Source of the DNA: Ridgeia piscesae | Taxonomy: Eukaryota > Annelida > Polychaeta > Sabellida > Siboglinidae | DNA length: 64,000 nucleotides | Direction: 5' to 3' | Assembly (NCBI GenBank): GCA_025642075.2 | Contig: JAODUO010000426.1 | Span: 374,501 to 438,500 of the forward strand | Part shown: in pieces, positions 33,126 through 45,325 of the stretch | How the letters are laid out: each line of letters opens with the position of its first letter | Position numbering within the stretch: position 1 is the first letter of the stretch | Notes under the pieces: model-generated | Databases searched by the model: none | Told to the model about the DNA's origin: nothing | Seen by the model: only the letters and a program-made list of their open reading frames with translations | Position numbers and translations under genes: made by a program

Positions 33126-33820
33126 ATGCTGATCGGTGTTGATAATATCTTAAATAAAATTAATGGGCTTAGTCTACATCTGTTATATGTTTATTATTTT
33201 ATGTTATGTATTCTTGTTTACCAATTTGAGTTATATTGAATTATGCGAATTATGTATCAACATTTAAAGTAATTCCTTGTTACATTTCATGAAGGACAAA
33301 ATGGCGACGATGTGTGCGCCATCTTGGTTTCACGTCGCCTGTTGTAAAACATTCCTATCCATAAATCTGCATGGACGAATAATTATAGGTTCACATGTTT
33401 AATGTATCATATGATATAATATAACATTATAAACGATGTTTTTGCCTTTTTAAGCCAACACGCATGTGGAAAACAAAATTACGATCACTATGCTGATTAG
33501 TGTCGATAATATCTTCAATAAAATAAAGTTGTCTTAGTCTACATCTGTTGATTATAATATTATGTTTATTATTTTATGTTATGTTTACAAATTTGAGTTA
33601 TATGGAATTATACGAATTATGTATCAACATTTTAAAGTAATTCCTTGTTACATTTTATTATGGACAAAATGGCGACGATGTGTGCGCCATCTTGGTTTCA
33701 CGTCGCCTAGTGTAAAACATACCTATCCATAACTGTGCATGGATGAATAATTATAGTTTCACATGTTAACATGTTTAATGTATCATATGATATAATATAA
33801 CATATAAACGATGTTTTAAC
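33126..33820. repeat. Tandem duplication of about 360 bp
   Basis: Unit 1 (33126-33488) and unit 2 (33489-33820) are near-identical: GCTGAT..GTGT.GATAATATCTT, ATTATTTTATGTTATGT, AAATGGCGACGATGTGTGCG, TGTATCATATGATATAAT. Each contains the twin motif AAAATGGCGACG...CGCCATCTTGG. Unit 1 ends in a copy (33438-33485) of the LINE 3' end at 32789-32840. Confidence 0.85.
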
Positions 33821-35420
33821 GCCATTCTACAATACAAATAACTTCACTGGAAATAGTTATATCAGTTTAAGTTAAGACAAGTTGACACCACAATCTCGCC
33901 AGTCAAACACTATATGGTATATAAAGAAAGGAAATTGCTACTATAATTGTAACTGATGTGTATTCGATGCCTCGTGGCAAAGGGTGTATCACGTGATGCT
34001 CGCAATATGGAGGGTCACATCCGGCAATGGAACGCCGGGCTTAGGGGCAGATACTCCCTCCCTTTCTCGTAACACAGTGGTCAGTTGTGAGGGTTGAAAG
34101 CCGTGACATTTCTCGCCAGGGGAACGTTGTAAGGAGCAACCAAAGCGGAGTCCCGAGCCCAAGTAGATACATTAGATACTGTACTATGTACTAATGTACT
34201 ATAGGCAGAATGTTCCCAGTGTCTCCCACTTCCGGATACCCTCTTTTTGATTATCTCTTTAAATTATATAAATAAATAAATAAATTACATAATTTCATGG
34301 ATTTTATCTTAACTTTTTTTCCGTTTTTAGCACATTATCTCAGTTTCACGATAAACTTTAATTAATTCGTTCTACGTTTTGTTTGTTTTTATTATTGAAA
34401 GATATAAAAATGTAGTCTTTAAAATACATATATTGATTGATTTTTATTATTTTGTTTTTGTTCATTATATTTTAATAACTATTATATTTATCTCACGTAG
34501 CGCTTATATATCTGTTAACATTGCTTTATTACAGGAACACCAAATAAGGCCACCTGGCACAGAGACACTGAACAAGAAAAAAAGGATATGGGATAGACCA
34601 GGAGAATATAGCCACAAACAGACACCTTGAACAGGAGAAATAAGCAGAGTAAATAAGAATTGTTACTTGACTGCAGTGCCACCAACAGTGTCATTTTGCG
34701 AAGACACAAATTTGAACAAGTCTACGTCAGTCCTATTATAAAGTTACATTGTATTAGTCAATAAAGCAATGTCATACCTATTTTACACACACATACCCCA
34801 CATAAAACCTAACATGTATTAAATGACACATACCCTATTCATATTTGGGATGTCATTAGACATACAGAGGATAATCAACTAGAGAAAATGCTTGATATTG
34901 TTAGGCAATGCAAAATGTCCTGTTGTAATAACCACCATTAAGAACTCATGCTTGTGGGAAACAACTGTACTGATTTTGTAATTTGTCACTTTTTCAGGTA
35001 GAAACAATCGTTCAAATAGGGTGTTTCCACAAAAGAAGAGTTCAAAACAAAGTTCGCAGTGTTATCCAGAAAAGTTAATTTGTGCTTACTTGTTTTTAGA
35101 TTTTTAATAATTATGTATTCCTGTCAGATGATATAAATTAACATTTTATAATAATATAAAATGCAGTTGTGACTGATTGCATTTAGAATACTGTGTTGTA
35201 ATGCAAATGCATTGTCAGTTGTTTGTCTAACCATGTTGTTCACTTGGATAGTTTAGGGTAATATTCAGTGTTGTGTGTGGCAGGTTCACATCCTGTTGGT
35301 GTTCCTTATGCAAACATGACATGTTGTGTGCACACGCATTGATTCTACTTAATAGTTTTCAGATAATAATTATAACCATGGTTTATTATATACCATCTGA
35401 TTGTTCAACTCTTGCAGTTA
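33821..35420. other. AT-rich spacer
   Basis: No gene recognised. Short AAAT repeat at 34266-34285. Confidence 0.3.
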
Positions 35421-35422
35421 TA

Positions 35423-35423
<1 letters not shown>

Positions 35424-35515
<92 letters not shown>

Positions 35516-35756
35516 GGGTGTGTGTGTGGGTGTGTGGGGTGGTGTGGGGGGGTGTGGGGTGGGGTGTGGGGTGGGGTGTGGGTGGGGTGTGGGGTGGGGT
35601 GTGGGTGGGGTGTATGGTGGGGTGTTGGTGGGGTGTGTGGTGGGTGGGGTGGTGGTGTTGGGGGGGTGTGGTGGGTGTGGGGGTTGTGTTGGTGGTGGTG
35701 TGTGGGGTGGTGGTGGTGTGTGGTGGGGGTTGTGGGGTGTGGGGTGTGGTGTGTGT

Positions 35757-35803
<47 letters not shown>

Positions 35804-35820
35804 GGTGTGTGTGGTGTGTG
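35424..35820. repeat. (GT)n and GGTGT-rich array
   Basis: Pure GT (35424-35512), then degenerate GGGGTGTG, then GT again (35755-35820). Long frames across it are artefacts. Confidence 0.96.
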
Positions 35821-35821
35821 T

Positions 35822-35990
35822 AGGGTAGGAGAGGACAGTGGGGTATGAGAAGACAGTGGGGTAGGAGAGGACAGTGGGGTATGAGAGGACAGTGGGGTAG
35901 GAGAGGACAGTGGGGTAGGAGAGGACAGTGGGGTAGGAAAGACAGTGGGGTAGGAGAAGACAGTGGGGTGGGAGAAGACATTGGTGGGGG
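35822..35990. repeat. 18-bp minisatellite
   Basis: About nine units of GGTAGGAGAGGACAGTGG with A/G variants, directly following the GT array. Confidence 0.93.
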
Positions 35991-36447
35991 TTCACGGGTA
36001 AAGGCCATTTTCATTAAGATCACCCACTTTTTTTCCGGTACCTGGTAGTTTGGCCGATATTTTGATCCTGATGATAAGGAACATATTATCAGGAATATTA
36101 TTATTATCTCACAGTAAGCCAATCCCCAATATCATCACCATCTTGCGATGATTAAGTTTACCTTCAATGATCAATGTTTGTCATTGTATTTATCAGAAAA
36201 CTCCAAGTAAGAAATATGTGATGCTTGAAGAAATCCAATTAAAATGTGAATAAGTATGTTGTTAGTTAGCCAATTTAGGATTCAGCAGCAATGTTGTCTC
36301 ATGCATCTTGTTTCTAATTAATGCTGTCTTCTATAATGTTCACACATTTAGTTCAGTTCTTATTTTAAAAAGTAAGTAAGACACGTGAAACATTTGTCAA
36401 ATTTATTGAGGATATGTTAAATTGAGGCAAATAATTAAAATTGTTAC
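35991..36447. other. Spacer before the integrase-like gene end
   Basis: No feature recognised; it lies downstream of the last detected integrase exon. Confidence 0.3.
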
Positions 36448-38368
36448 CTGAATGGGCCATTCCAGTGTGGCTCCAGTTTGCCACCTTTCCTCCCGATGTT
36501 CCTCATGTTTCGTTTCAGGACGATGTCCCCAATCTTAAAGTGAAATGATGTCACTCCCTTTGTCTGTCTGTTCTTGTACTGCTTAGATTGGCGCTGTTGG
36601 GCAGTTGTGACATTTGTGTGGACGCGGAAAGTCATGGTGCTTAGAACATAGTTGGATGGAAGGTTTAAATATATAAAATTTTCAGAAAGTAATAATTTAT
36701 ACACAAGAAAGAATATAATATATAAGGGACACAATTCTAGGAGTTGTAACTTGATAACAATGTTATTTTATCTGACCAGTGGTTGTGCTATATTCATAGT
36801 CAGTTATGTTACTGTATGGGAAAGTAAGAGACTTTGAATTTAGTTGGTGATATGGATCCCCCAATGAAAACAACATAAATTGTTTCATCACAATGGACAG
36901 GGTTACATTTTTTACTTTTTACATTATCTTGAAAAAAACCCTTCACTACTTTTACACACCTTTCATGAACGCTTATCACCTGTTTCCCTACTTGCTCAAG
37001 AATTTTTCTTCTTCCCTGTCAGCATCATCCATCTAACAATATATCTGAATTGTACCTACTGGGCTTTTTCTGGTACTATTTCATGAGTCCAATGTATATC
37101 ATTAACACATAAAACAATCACTTGTACAAAACATTTAGTTATGTAAATATTTAACAATTAATAAAGTGTTATTTCTGTATAATTATTATACAACTGTTGT
37201 CTGAAATGCATGTAACTTTTGGCATTATAAAGGGGAAAATGAATGCAATATGACAATAAACGAAATACCTCAACAGGCAGACGTGGATGGCGATTGAACA
37301 TGAGGAAGAATGGGGTGTAGTTGGTCGACCCCTGTCTCTGTGCGCGCATGCTAAATGCGACCTCTTCCAGGTAGTCGTCCTAGTCATCCTGATGTTCACC
37401 CGTCAACTTGCTCAGTCGGGTTTTGAGTGTCTGATTGGTTCTACAATCAATCCAGATGGTCAATGGTTGACAATTCTATAAGAGTAATTCTGGGTCAGTC
37501 TGAAAAGGAATATCAGTTGTGAAAAACAATTAGACATTTTTTACATGCTTAGACAAACGTATCTGCTATTTATATTATTACAAGTTTGGTTTGTTATACG
37601 ACAATAACAATATTTTGAAGAACAAAAACCATAGTTTTATTCATAATGTGACTGTATTGCTAATAATTAATAACTGCTAACTATCATCAAGTCCATTTGT
37701 TTGGGGATGGTACGCTGCCATAATCATGCGGTCGATATTGATTTCTTTGGCCAAATCTGCATTGATGGTGTTGACAAATTCACGACCTTGGTCAGATAAC
37801 AATTTCTTCGGGGCACCATATCTGTAAAAAGACAACAAAATGAGACATTCTGTGGGGGGGAGCTTGAAAATTAACACCTTTTCAAGAAGTAAAATCAAGG
37901 CCTATTTTGTGACGAAGTAATAGATATGGGAAAGAAGGGGTAAGGGGGCAGCAACCTGCTGGAATTTCAAAAACAATCAAAATATGTCCCCCATCTTCCC
38001 ACATCATGATCTATCGCGAGATACTGAAGTGGAGTGGTGCTGATGCTTGAGATCCAGTGCTTTCCAGCCCTTCCAAATTGTTTCAGTTCCGGCATGAAAT
38101 TACTGCTTTTATTGTGTAAACCAAGTCAATACATTGAACAGCATAGGGCATCTGCCATAATTATAGCTATCCTTTTTCTATTTTTTTTTTGGATTATAAC
38201 CAATTATTATGACATTAATTTTGTGTACTGCTACACACATAAGTTATTTAAATTGAGTATACATGTCTTCTTATTAACATTGCTAGGCTAGGCAAATGAA
38301 GCTGTTCAAGCTTCGCAATACCTCCTCACCCATCTTCCACTTCAGGTTCAACGAATTTTGTGAATTAC

Positions 38369-38407
38369 TGACATATTTGTAGCCATTCTTGGTCTCAGGT
38401 AGTGGGC
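38369..38407 (-). pseudogene. 39-base integrase micro-exon
   Basis: Encodes PLPETKNGYKYV between acceptor TTTTAG and donor GTAATT. Its two leading bases complete the Gly codon left open by the previous exon, which supports it as a real exon. Confidence 0.65.
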
Positions 38408-39210
38408 CTAAAAAGTAGCTTAAATATAAGTTTGTATAATAGCATTAGGTAGATTCCATTAAAAGGGGCTTCAAAGTTAAATCAGTATTCTTGATAGGAC
38501 ATTTGTTGTCCCTCTCTTCTAAGGCCATCAAATCTAAACTGGCGAACCTTCAATGAAACAAGGAAATCAAGGAAAATAAATAAAATTAATAGTAGTAGAA
38601 GTTGCCATAAAACAGGCGCACAAGAATGACATTTTACATGCACAATCATCTAATTGCCATAGGTAATATAATTTGCAACACTAGCACAAATGCTAACTTG
38701 GGACAACAAGTGTGCATGTTACGACTACTTAAGTTATCATAAACATTCAAGAGTGGAAATGTTTACAGCATAAATATCACTGGCAATAGTCAACATTACA
38801 TTGAGTAAGGATTACATCTGTATTTTTCACATTACATGGCCTACCTACGAGATCCATGCCAACCATATGCATGGGTGCCACAATCTTGATAGGTGTCAGC
38901 TTTGGCGCTACTGTTTTGATTTTTTCATATCGCTGACATGCATCGCATTTCGAAACCTGCAGTATGTAAAATAAGATCATGTAACATAAAATATAGGATC
39001 TACAATGACAAGAATTGTTACATTGGTATGAATTTTAATACAGCATATACATATGGATAGTGTATTGTAATGGTATATACTACATAAAGCAACATTTGAC
39101 TTTGAAATATACAGTATATTCTTGCAAATAAGTGTAATGTTCACATTCACAAATGAAACATTATACATGAATAATTCATGTACACTTTCACTTTTTTTGA
39201 ACATTAATAC

Positions 39211-39440
39211 TTTGGTGAGTGAGCTATTGAGTGAGTGAGCCAGTGAGCTAGTGAGTGAGCTAGTGTGTGAGTGAATGAGTGAGTGAGTGAGTGAGCTAGT
39301 GAGTGATTGAGTGATTGAGTGAGCGAGCTAGTGAGTGAGGGAGTGAGTGAGTGAATGAGTGAGCTAGTGAGTGATTACGCGAGTGAGTGCGTGCGTGAGT
39401 GAGCTAGTGAGTGAGTGAGTAAGCTAGTGAGTGAGTTATA
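39211..39440. repeat. (GTGA)n-like tract
   Basis: Degenerate GAGT/GTGA repeats with CTAGT interruptions, in an intron or upstream flank of the integrase exons. A short TA tract follows (39445-39468). Confidence 0.9.
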
Positions 39441-39593
39441 TAAAATATATATATATATATATATATATGCATATTGCAATATTTTGATTGATTTATTGAG
39501 TGTTGAACCAGCAGGATATATACTATTCAGTAAATCAATATTGTCTGACTCATGATCTTGTCTGCCAATAAAAATATAAGATCGATATATCTG

Positions 39594-39595
<2 letters not shown>

Positions 39596-39634
<39 letters not shown>

Positions 39635-39651
39635 GTGTGTGTGTGTGTGTG

Positions 39652-39692
<41 letters not shown>
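39596..39692. repeat. (GT)n microsatellite
   Basis: About 95 bases of GT with two TTGT slips. Confidence 0.96.
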
Positions 39693-39693
<1 letters not shown>

Positions 39694-40028
39694 ATATACA
39701 TATACATTACACCTCCTGATCACTAACGTATGTTTTTAGTCACCCTTGACCCCTTTCCAGTAGTATCGCTGGGTTATTTTGTCTACAATGGCATTGACGC
39801 CACTGTGGCCAGCAGGGGGGGGGGCAGAGTCGACCTGCCACAAGATCTTTTCTTTCTCTTTTTCATATGATGATTTATTGGCGGATGTTTGTGTGTGGCT
39901 GAACGTACACTAACACTCCAGTTTTGCAATTATTTCATATAATCATAGTTCATTGATGTTCCTAATGAAGTCATTAAGACCCTCTTGTTCTTGGGTTGCA
40001 ATATTGGGGGTTTTTTTTAAAAAGTTTG

Positions 40029-40950
40029 TAGGGGAAGGGCGGGTAAAGTGGGCCTGTCAGCCAAAGTGGGCCCCATCTGTCACAGCATTCCTGGTATGCA
40101 ATGCAGTAAAAACAATAGTAGTATTTACAAACCCTCCAACTTTATTTTTTTTTTAAAAAGCAAAATGTTGAGTATCACATTTGTGTTTTAGGTACTTTTC
40201 TTAAATAATTGATATGTCTTACAAACACCACCTTTTCATAAATTGTCAGGGTAACCGAGAATGTGGTCAAAGGAGCAATAGGCCATAGTTAGTTAAATGA
40301 AAAATTTCAGTTTCAAGTGAATAAACACAATAATCCCAAAATGGCGACCGACCGATAATCTATACCAGAGGCCAAAGTGGGCCCCATGGGGCTACAGTGC
40401 GCTAAGCTACAGAGGGACAACTGGAACATTGCTGGCAGTCATTACAAGAAACACGTCTAGGCCACAGCAAGACTGGTAACGTGCCTACAACCACCCGTTT
40501 CAAAGAAAAGAGGGCACACAAAAGCTGAGAACATGTAAAAAATATAGAAGGAAGACTACTACGCTACGCCTTATCTGGGATATTCGGATATTTGTATTCT
40601 AACACAGAACATGCAAAAGCTGGTTATTTTGGGGAGTGTGGCCGTGGGTAACCATGCTACTGGGTATGAGCGTGGGGGGTTATGTGCAAGATTTGTTCAA
40701 CGATTATGTGGCATCCAACATTTTGAGGGGGCCCACTTTGGCCTCCATGTTTTAAGAAATAATAAAATGAGTGTCTTTTTAAAACTCGTCTAATGTATTA
40801 TATTTATTAAGATAAAGTAACTAGACTGTGCACGTATGTAGTCAATATACATAGGTAGGTATTGTAGCAAAAAATTTCAATTTTTGTACATAACTGTCAA
40901 ATAAAGGTTGATTGGCGCTTAAGGAGCCCATTTTACCCGCCCTTCCCCTA
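40029..40950. mobile_element. DNA transposon with 20+ base TIRs (non-autonomous)
   Basis: Left end TAGGGGAAGGGCGGGTAAA and right end TTTACCCGCCCTTCCCCTA are perfect inverted repeats extending inward to GTGGGC/GCCCAT. The outermost TA on both sides may be a TA target duplication, as in Tc1/mariner-like elements. The internal word CCAAAGTGGGCCCCAT occurs twice directly and once inverted. No transposase seen. Confidence 0.85.
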
Positions 40951-43060
40951 CCAGTCAGTTATTAATTGTAAAGAGCACTCCTAGTCTGTTGTCATTTCTG
41001 ATGTTGCAGTGTGAGCCACTTGATTTGCTGCAGCATTCGTAATAGACATAATATATTACTTATAATAAATGTGTGGATAAATAAAAAAACAATGATGCTT
41101 GTTTACTTTAAATGTAGCTGCTAAAAAAGATGACTCATTAGTGACACTTTAAATTAAGAAATGGATTTTCCTTCCCTATACATTTTATTGCCTACATACC
41201 TCAACTGCACAGTTTCATTTCATGATAAATCCTTACAAGTGATTGATGATGAGACATGTTCTTAAGCAGGACCACCCAGTAGAACTTGTCAGTTGGCATT
41301 ATTAATAAGATTAGCAGTTCATTTGAAAAACCCTTTAAAACAGAAGCAGTTTCAGTAACACCATAATGTTAGGTTAAATTGTTTAATGATTACATAAATT
41401 CTATGACAGTGGCTGTATAAATAATATGCTTACCTTTTATTTTAGTGACTGCATCATTATTAAAGAGAATTTTTACTCCTACTTTCTTAAATGATGTTTT
41501 AGTTTTATGTATCTTAGCCTTCTATATTTTTATTTGTTTAGTTATTGTTTTCATTAATCTGTTTACTTGGCAATTTGGTAATGTAGAGTTAATTTTAGTC
41601 ATATGTTTAAGTAATTATTTTTTAACGAATACCTAGTACATGTATATGTAAAACGCCCTGAGTAGTTTATAACTAGATTTGGCACTATATAAGTATACTT
41701 ACTTATTTATTTATTTTATGAGGTAAATCAGTTGACTGATTTTTATCGGATTATATATCTATATGCAATTGATACGTAAATTGTTGCATCAAAGAATTCG
41801 TTTTAATGAAATGTCAACCGATGAAGGAAATAATATGCGCAGATGCAATGTATCAGTCAACAGCCCATGCCAGAGGTAATTGCCCACAAATGTTTGTGCA
41901 TTTACCTGGCGGATTTGAACCTCCAACATATGCCGAGAATTAGCTCTACTCTTTATTTACCAGTGTTATAATTTAGCCTAAAATTAATGGGGGGCCCGCA
42001 GACCCCCACTTTTCAAAACCTAGGGGACACAAAAATGGGGGATACAAAAAAATTCACTTTTGTTTTTAATTTTCTTTTTCAAACAATTTCATGACAAAAA
42101 AACATATTTTAATCTATGACATTCAAGTAAAAATGTGTCATTTCGAATCAAGGGGGGTTGGCTTATTTTCCTCTAAAAGGCTGCTTGAAACTGGTAATTT
42201 TCCTCAGGGCGCCGTCCACCTGTAAACCCCGTCAGTAATTTAACCCCGACAAACACATCGCTGCCCCCGGTAGGAATTTACCATAATAAAAAAATTTTCT
42301 TTCCCTTTTGGGGGAATTTTAAATTTTTATAAAATTCCAATTGTTTGTTTTTTTCCAATAGTTTGATCAGACCCAATAGTTGGCAGTCAAACCCCAGAAA
42401 TGTGGGGGGGCCCCCTACCCCCCAAACCTTTATTCCCCCCTTTGTGGTGGGGGTGTTTTGTCAAATGAATATTACAATCATGCAGCATAGTTTTCAGATG
42501 TAGCATAATTGTAATAATATAATTTCACCTTTTTATTACGAATGCAAATAAATATTATTTGTTGACACATAGAACCGCTTTCGTGTATAATAAGATACCA
42601 TATCTTTGTTTTTGCGCAGAAATGTCTAATAACGAAGAAAACCGAAAGAAACCAAAATTTTACATGGGCTAGATAGGAGGTAATCAAACCACTCGGCTTG
42701 GAATAAAGATGGCGTTACGCAGTGTTCTATGACGACGATTTAGGCACTGAAAATATTTTTTTTCCCAGTTTGTCTGATAAGTGAATATGCTTCTTTCACC
42801 ATTAATGTATACTTATATAGTATACATTTAGGTATATGGAATGTTACAGCTGTGTTTCAGTTCCCCTTTAAAAGTGCCACACTGTAACCCCAAGTCACTA
42901 TGTGCCTTAAATGTTTCAGATTGATCATTAATAGATTTTGATATATAAGAAGTGTTGAAAGACTCTAAAAGTCACATGTAAGGCCATGTTGGAATTGCTC
43001 AAGAATAGACTGTCTAACACAAATCTAATTTATTGTTGCTCTTTTTCAATAACATATAGA
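40951..43060. other. Spacer, partly low-quality sequence
   Basis: No gene recognised. 41985-42460 is full of homopolymer runs (GGGGGGCCCGCAGACCCCC, AAAATTTTCTTTCCC) that look like consensus errors. Confidence 0.35.
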
Positions 43061-43164
43061 AATGAAGGAAATAACATACAATATTAATAACATAAACAGA
43101 ACAATATATGGGAAGAACATTAGATATTATATATATATAATATTAAAAAATATAAAAAAAAAAC

Positions 43165-43167
<3 letters not shown>

Positions 43168-43245
<78 letters not shown>

Positions 43246-43292
43246 CCACCACCACCACCACCACCACCACCACCACCACCACCACCACCACC
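43168..43292. repeat. (CA)n followed by (ACC)n microsatellite
   Basis: About 75 bases of CA then about 48 bases of ACC. On the minus strand this gives poly-Val or poly-Gly frames, which are artefacts. Confidence 0.97.
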
Positions 43293-43805
43293 ATGTCTGA
43301 TATGTCTGACAGCCCTACATAGGGGAGTACGGTGGAGCGGGGAGTCTTCATTGCAACACTGAGGAATGCAGACAGACCTGGCTAATATTACACGGGCATG
43401 TCTAGTGAGTTCACAAAGAAAGTCGGTGGGGCGTGCACTACTCGTGTCAACATCGCTGTCCACCTGCATGCTGTACATGGTTGTATAAGACGTGTACACC
43501 GACACACACACTTGCATAAACACGTCGTTGCCAATATATCTAGGGAACCATCTCCCAGGGTATGTAGTAACTTCCTAGTAAATAATTTTCAGCCTGCTGC
43601 AGGCCACATGTAGATCAAAATCGTTAGATGTTTGATATGTTTAGATAAATGACAGTAATGTCAATGTTTGATCACAGGGCAATTTTGTGCAGCATACGTG
43701 TAATAAATTCACGATGTGACATTTTACTTGACAGATCAGTTGTCACTCATGGTTTGTCGAGGTGTGGCCATAATAAACTACAATACACAGTGTTTTGTTT
43801 ACTCA

Positions 43806-43951
43806 CCGTCTACTTGGTAGTTGCCAGTCTTTACCGCTCTGACGACAGCATTTCTCATGCGGGTGTCACTTGCCAAGTGCGTCTTTTTTGTTATGTACTG
43901 CTTTATGCAGTCCGTGTATTGTTTGAATTCGCTATCGACACGTCTCGGCAT
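43806..43951 (-). CDS. Possible first coding exon, unknown protein
   Basis: Minus-strand ATG at 43951 opens MPRRVDSEFKQYTDCIKQ and continues ITKKTHLASDTRMRNAVV, RAVKTGNYQVD to an exact consensus donor (GTAGACG|GTGAGT, intron starting at 43805). The composition (charged, no low complexity) is protein-like. No following exon was identified and the family is not recognised. Everything upstream of its ATG is the tandemly duplicated unit, so that unit would be its promoter/5' region. Confidence 0.4.
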
Positions 43952-44715
43952 CGTGGTCATTGTGCAGAGAAATGACAAGAACACGAGCGCGCTGCAGTGT
44001 GCAACGTAGGGAGTCTGCAGCGCGTAGAAATGATTTATTATGTAATACGGTCGCCGCGGGGGTCATGAACTCAGTCTCGATCGACATTCTGGCACGGGGT
44101 AAAAGTTGATCGGCCACCTGAGGTTACGCCAGTTCGGCGCGCATGTGCATACGTGGAACGACGTTCTGGACTGCTCGACGTTGCATACCGTCGCGCTAAC
44201 CTTCGCCATGAACCGTTAACCTTTTGACATGAACCGCTAACCTTCGACGTTCTGGACCGCTCGACGTTCTGGACCGGCACACCGGTAGCGAATCACGTCA
44301 AAGCACTGTATCGGGGAACCGGATGTTTCGGCCCAAAACAGTTTTGGAATCGGAATCGTCCGTTTCTGCAATCGTTAAAGTTCGGCATGTGTGTGCTCGC
44401 ATGGGCGGATTCATCCGTACCTGCAACATGGGCCGAATTATCCGTCCTAATGTTAGGAGATATCTTCGACTTGCGTATTATAGATAATTTTGGTATTATT
44501 TCTGCATCGTTATTCTTTGCCGACCCATGGCCATGCTCGAAATTGCGTATCATTTAATTTTGGTATTATTTGATTACTATTCGGGAAATGTTGCGTGTTA
44601 TTTCATTGCGTATTATAGATTATATAGATTAATATTATTATTTGCAAAAGAGGGGATTTCTTTTATTATTTCTTGGTTACTATTGGGGGATTTGTATGAC
44701 TTCCCTGCTAAAAAT

Positions 44716-45020
44716 GTACTACAGTTTACTATGGTAAACTATGGTAAATCCATAGTAAATCATAGTAAATCATAGTAAACCATAGTAAACCATAGTATAT
44801 TATATTTTACCATGCTTTCACCATAGTAAAATGTACGTAGACATAGTAAACCATAGTAAGTTATAGTAAAACCATAGTAATTCATAGTAAACTACAGTAT
44901 ACTACGTTTTACTATGCTTTTACCATAGTAAATTCACATGAAGATGTAGTAAACTGTAGTGAACTGTAGTAAATCCATAGTAAGCTATAGTCAACCATAG
45001 TTTACTAAATTTTTACAATA
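44716..45020. repeat. CCATAGTAAA array, left arm of foldback (copy 1)
   Basis: Tandem CATAGTAAAC words, the reverse complement of the TTTACTATGG words at 45326-45953. The two arms are separated by about 305 bases of unique DNA. Confidence 0.9.
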
Positions 45021-45325
45021 CTGTGATTACTGGTAAAGTCATGGTAATTGCATGATAAACCATGATATCACTGATTTAAATTTGTATATTTATCTACATT
45101 TTGATAAATGAACATTAAACCATATAGTAAACCATGATATAACAAAAGTAAATTAATTATGACATAAGCAGTTTTTGTTTATGGCCTTATTTTAAATTGT
45201 TCATGCAAAACTGCCAGATGCATCTACCACGGATCTGTTATGGTTTATAGCCCAGACAATTAATAGAAAACATAGTAAGCCATTACAATTCCCATAGCAT
45301 AGTCTATTTTATCATCCGTGCTAAA

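Larger units (their letters stand above)
36448..39898 (-). pseudogene. Intron-split integrase-like gene (GIN1/Ginger/Ty3 integrase relative), broken
   Basis: Six minus-strand exon-like blocks give an integrase in order. (1) 39898-about 39744: EKILWQ then AGHSGVNAIVDKITQRYYWK, the first half of the H2C2 zinc-binding domain. (2) 38956-38845: VSKCDACQRYEKIK to GMDLV. (3) 38407-38369: GPLPETKNGYKYV. (4) 37821-about 37683: YGAPKKLLSDQGREFVN and AAYHPQTNGLDD, the DDE core. (5) 37440-37269: NQTLKTRLSKLTGEHQDD, stop, DDYLEEVAFSMRAQ, TNYTPFFLMFNRHPRLPVE. (6) about 36639-36448: QRQSKQYKNRQTKG, FKIGDIVLK and GGKLEPHWNGPF. Blocks 2 and 3 join exactly through GT/AG sites (CTCGTAG|GTAGGC, TTTTAG|GC) to restore Gly. 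The TAG at 37380-37382 replaces the usual Trp, and about 35 residues between blocks 3 and 4 were not found. Introns argue for a host-captured or Ginger-type gene rather than a plain retroelement. Confidence 0.75.

Noticed and set aside
35273..36122. 191-234 codon Cys/Val/Gly or His/Thr/Pro frames
   Set aside because: Translations of GT/GGTGT arrays and the 18-bp minisatellite.
44071..44553. Minus-strand frames of 69 and 86 codons repeated in all three tandem copies
   Set aside because: Their identity across copies reflects recent duplication, not selection; no recognised domain or splice context.
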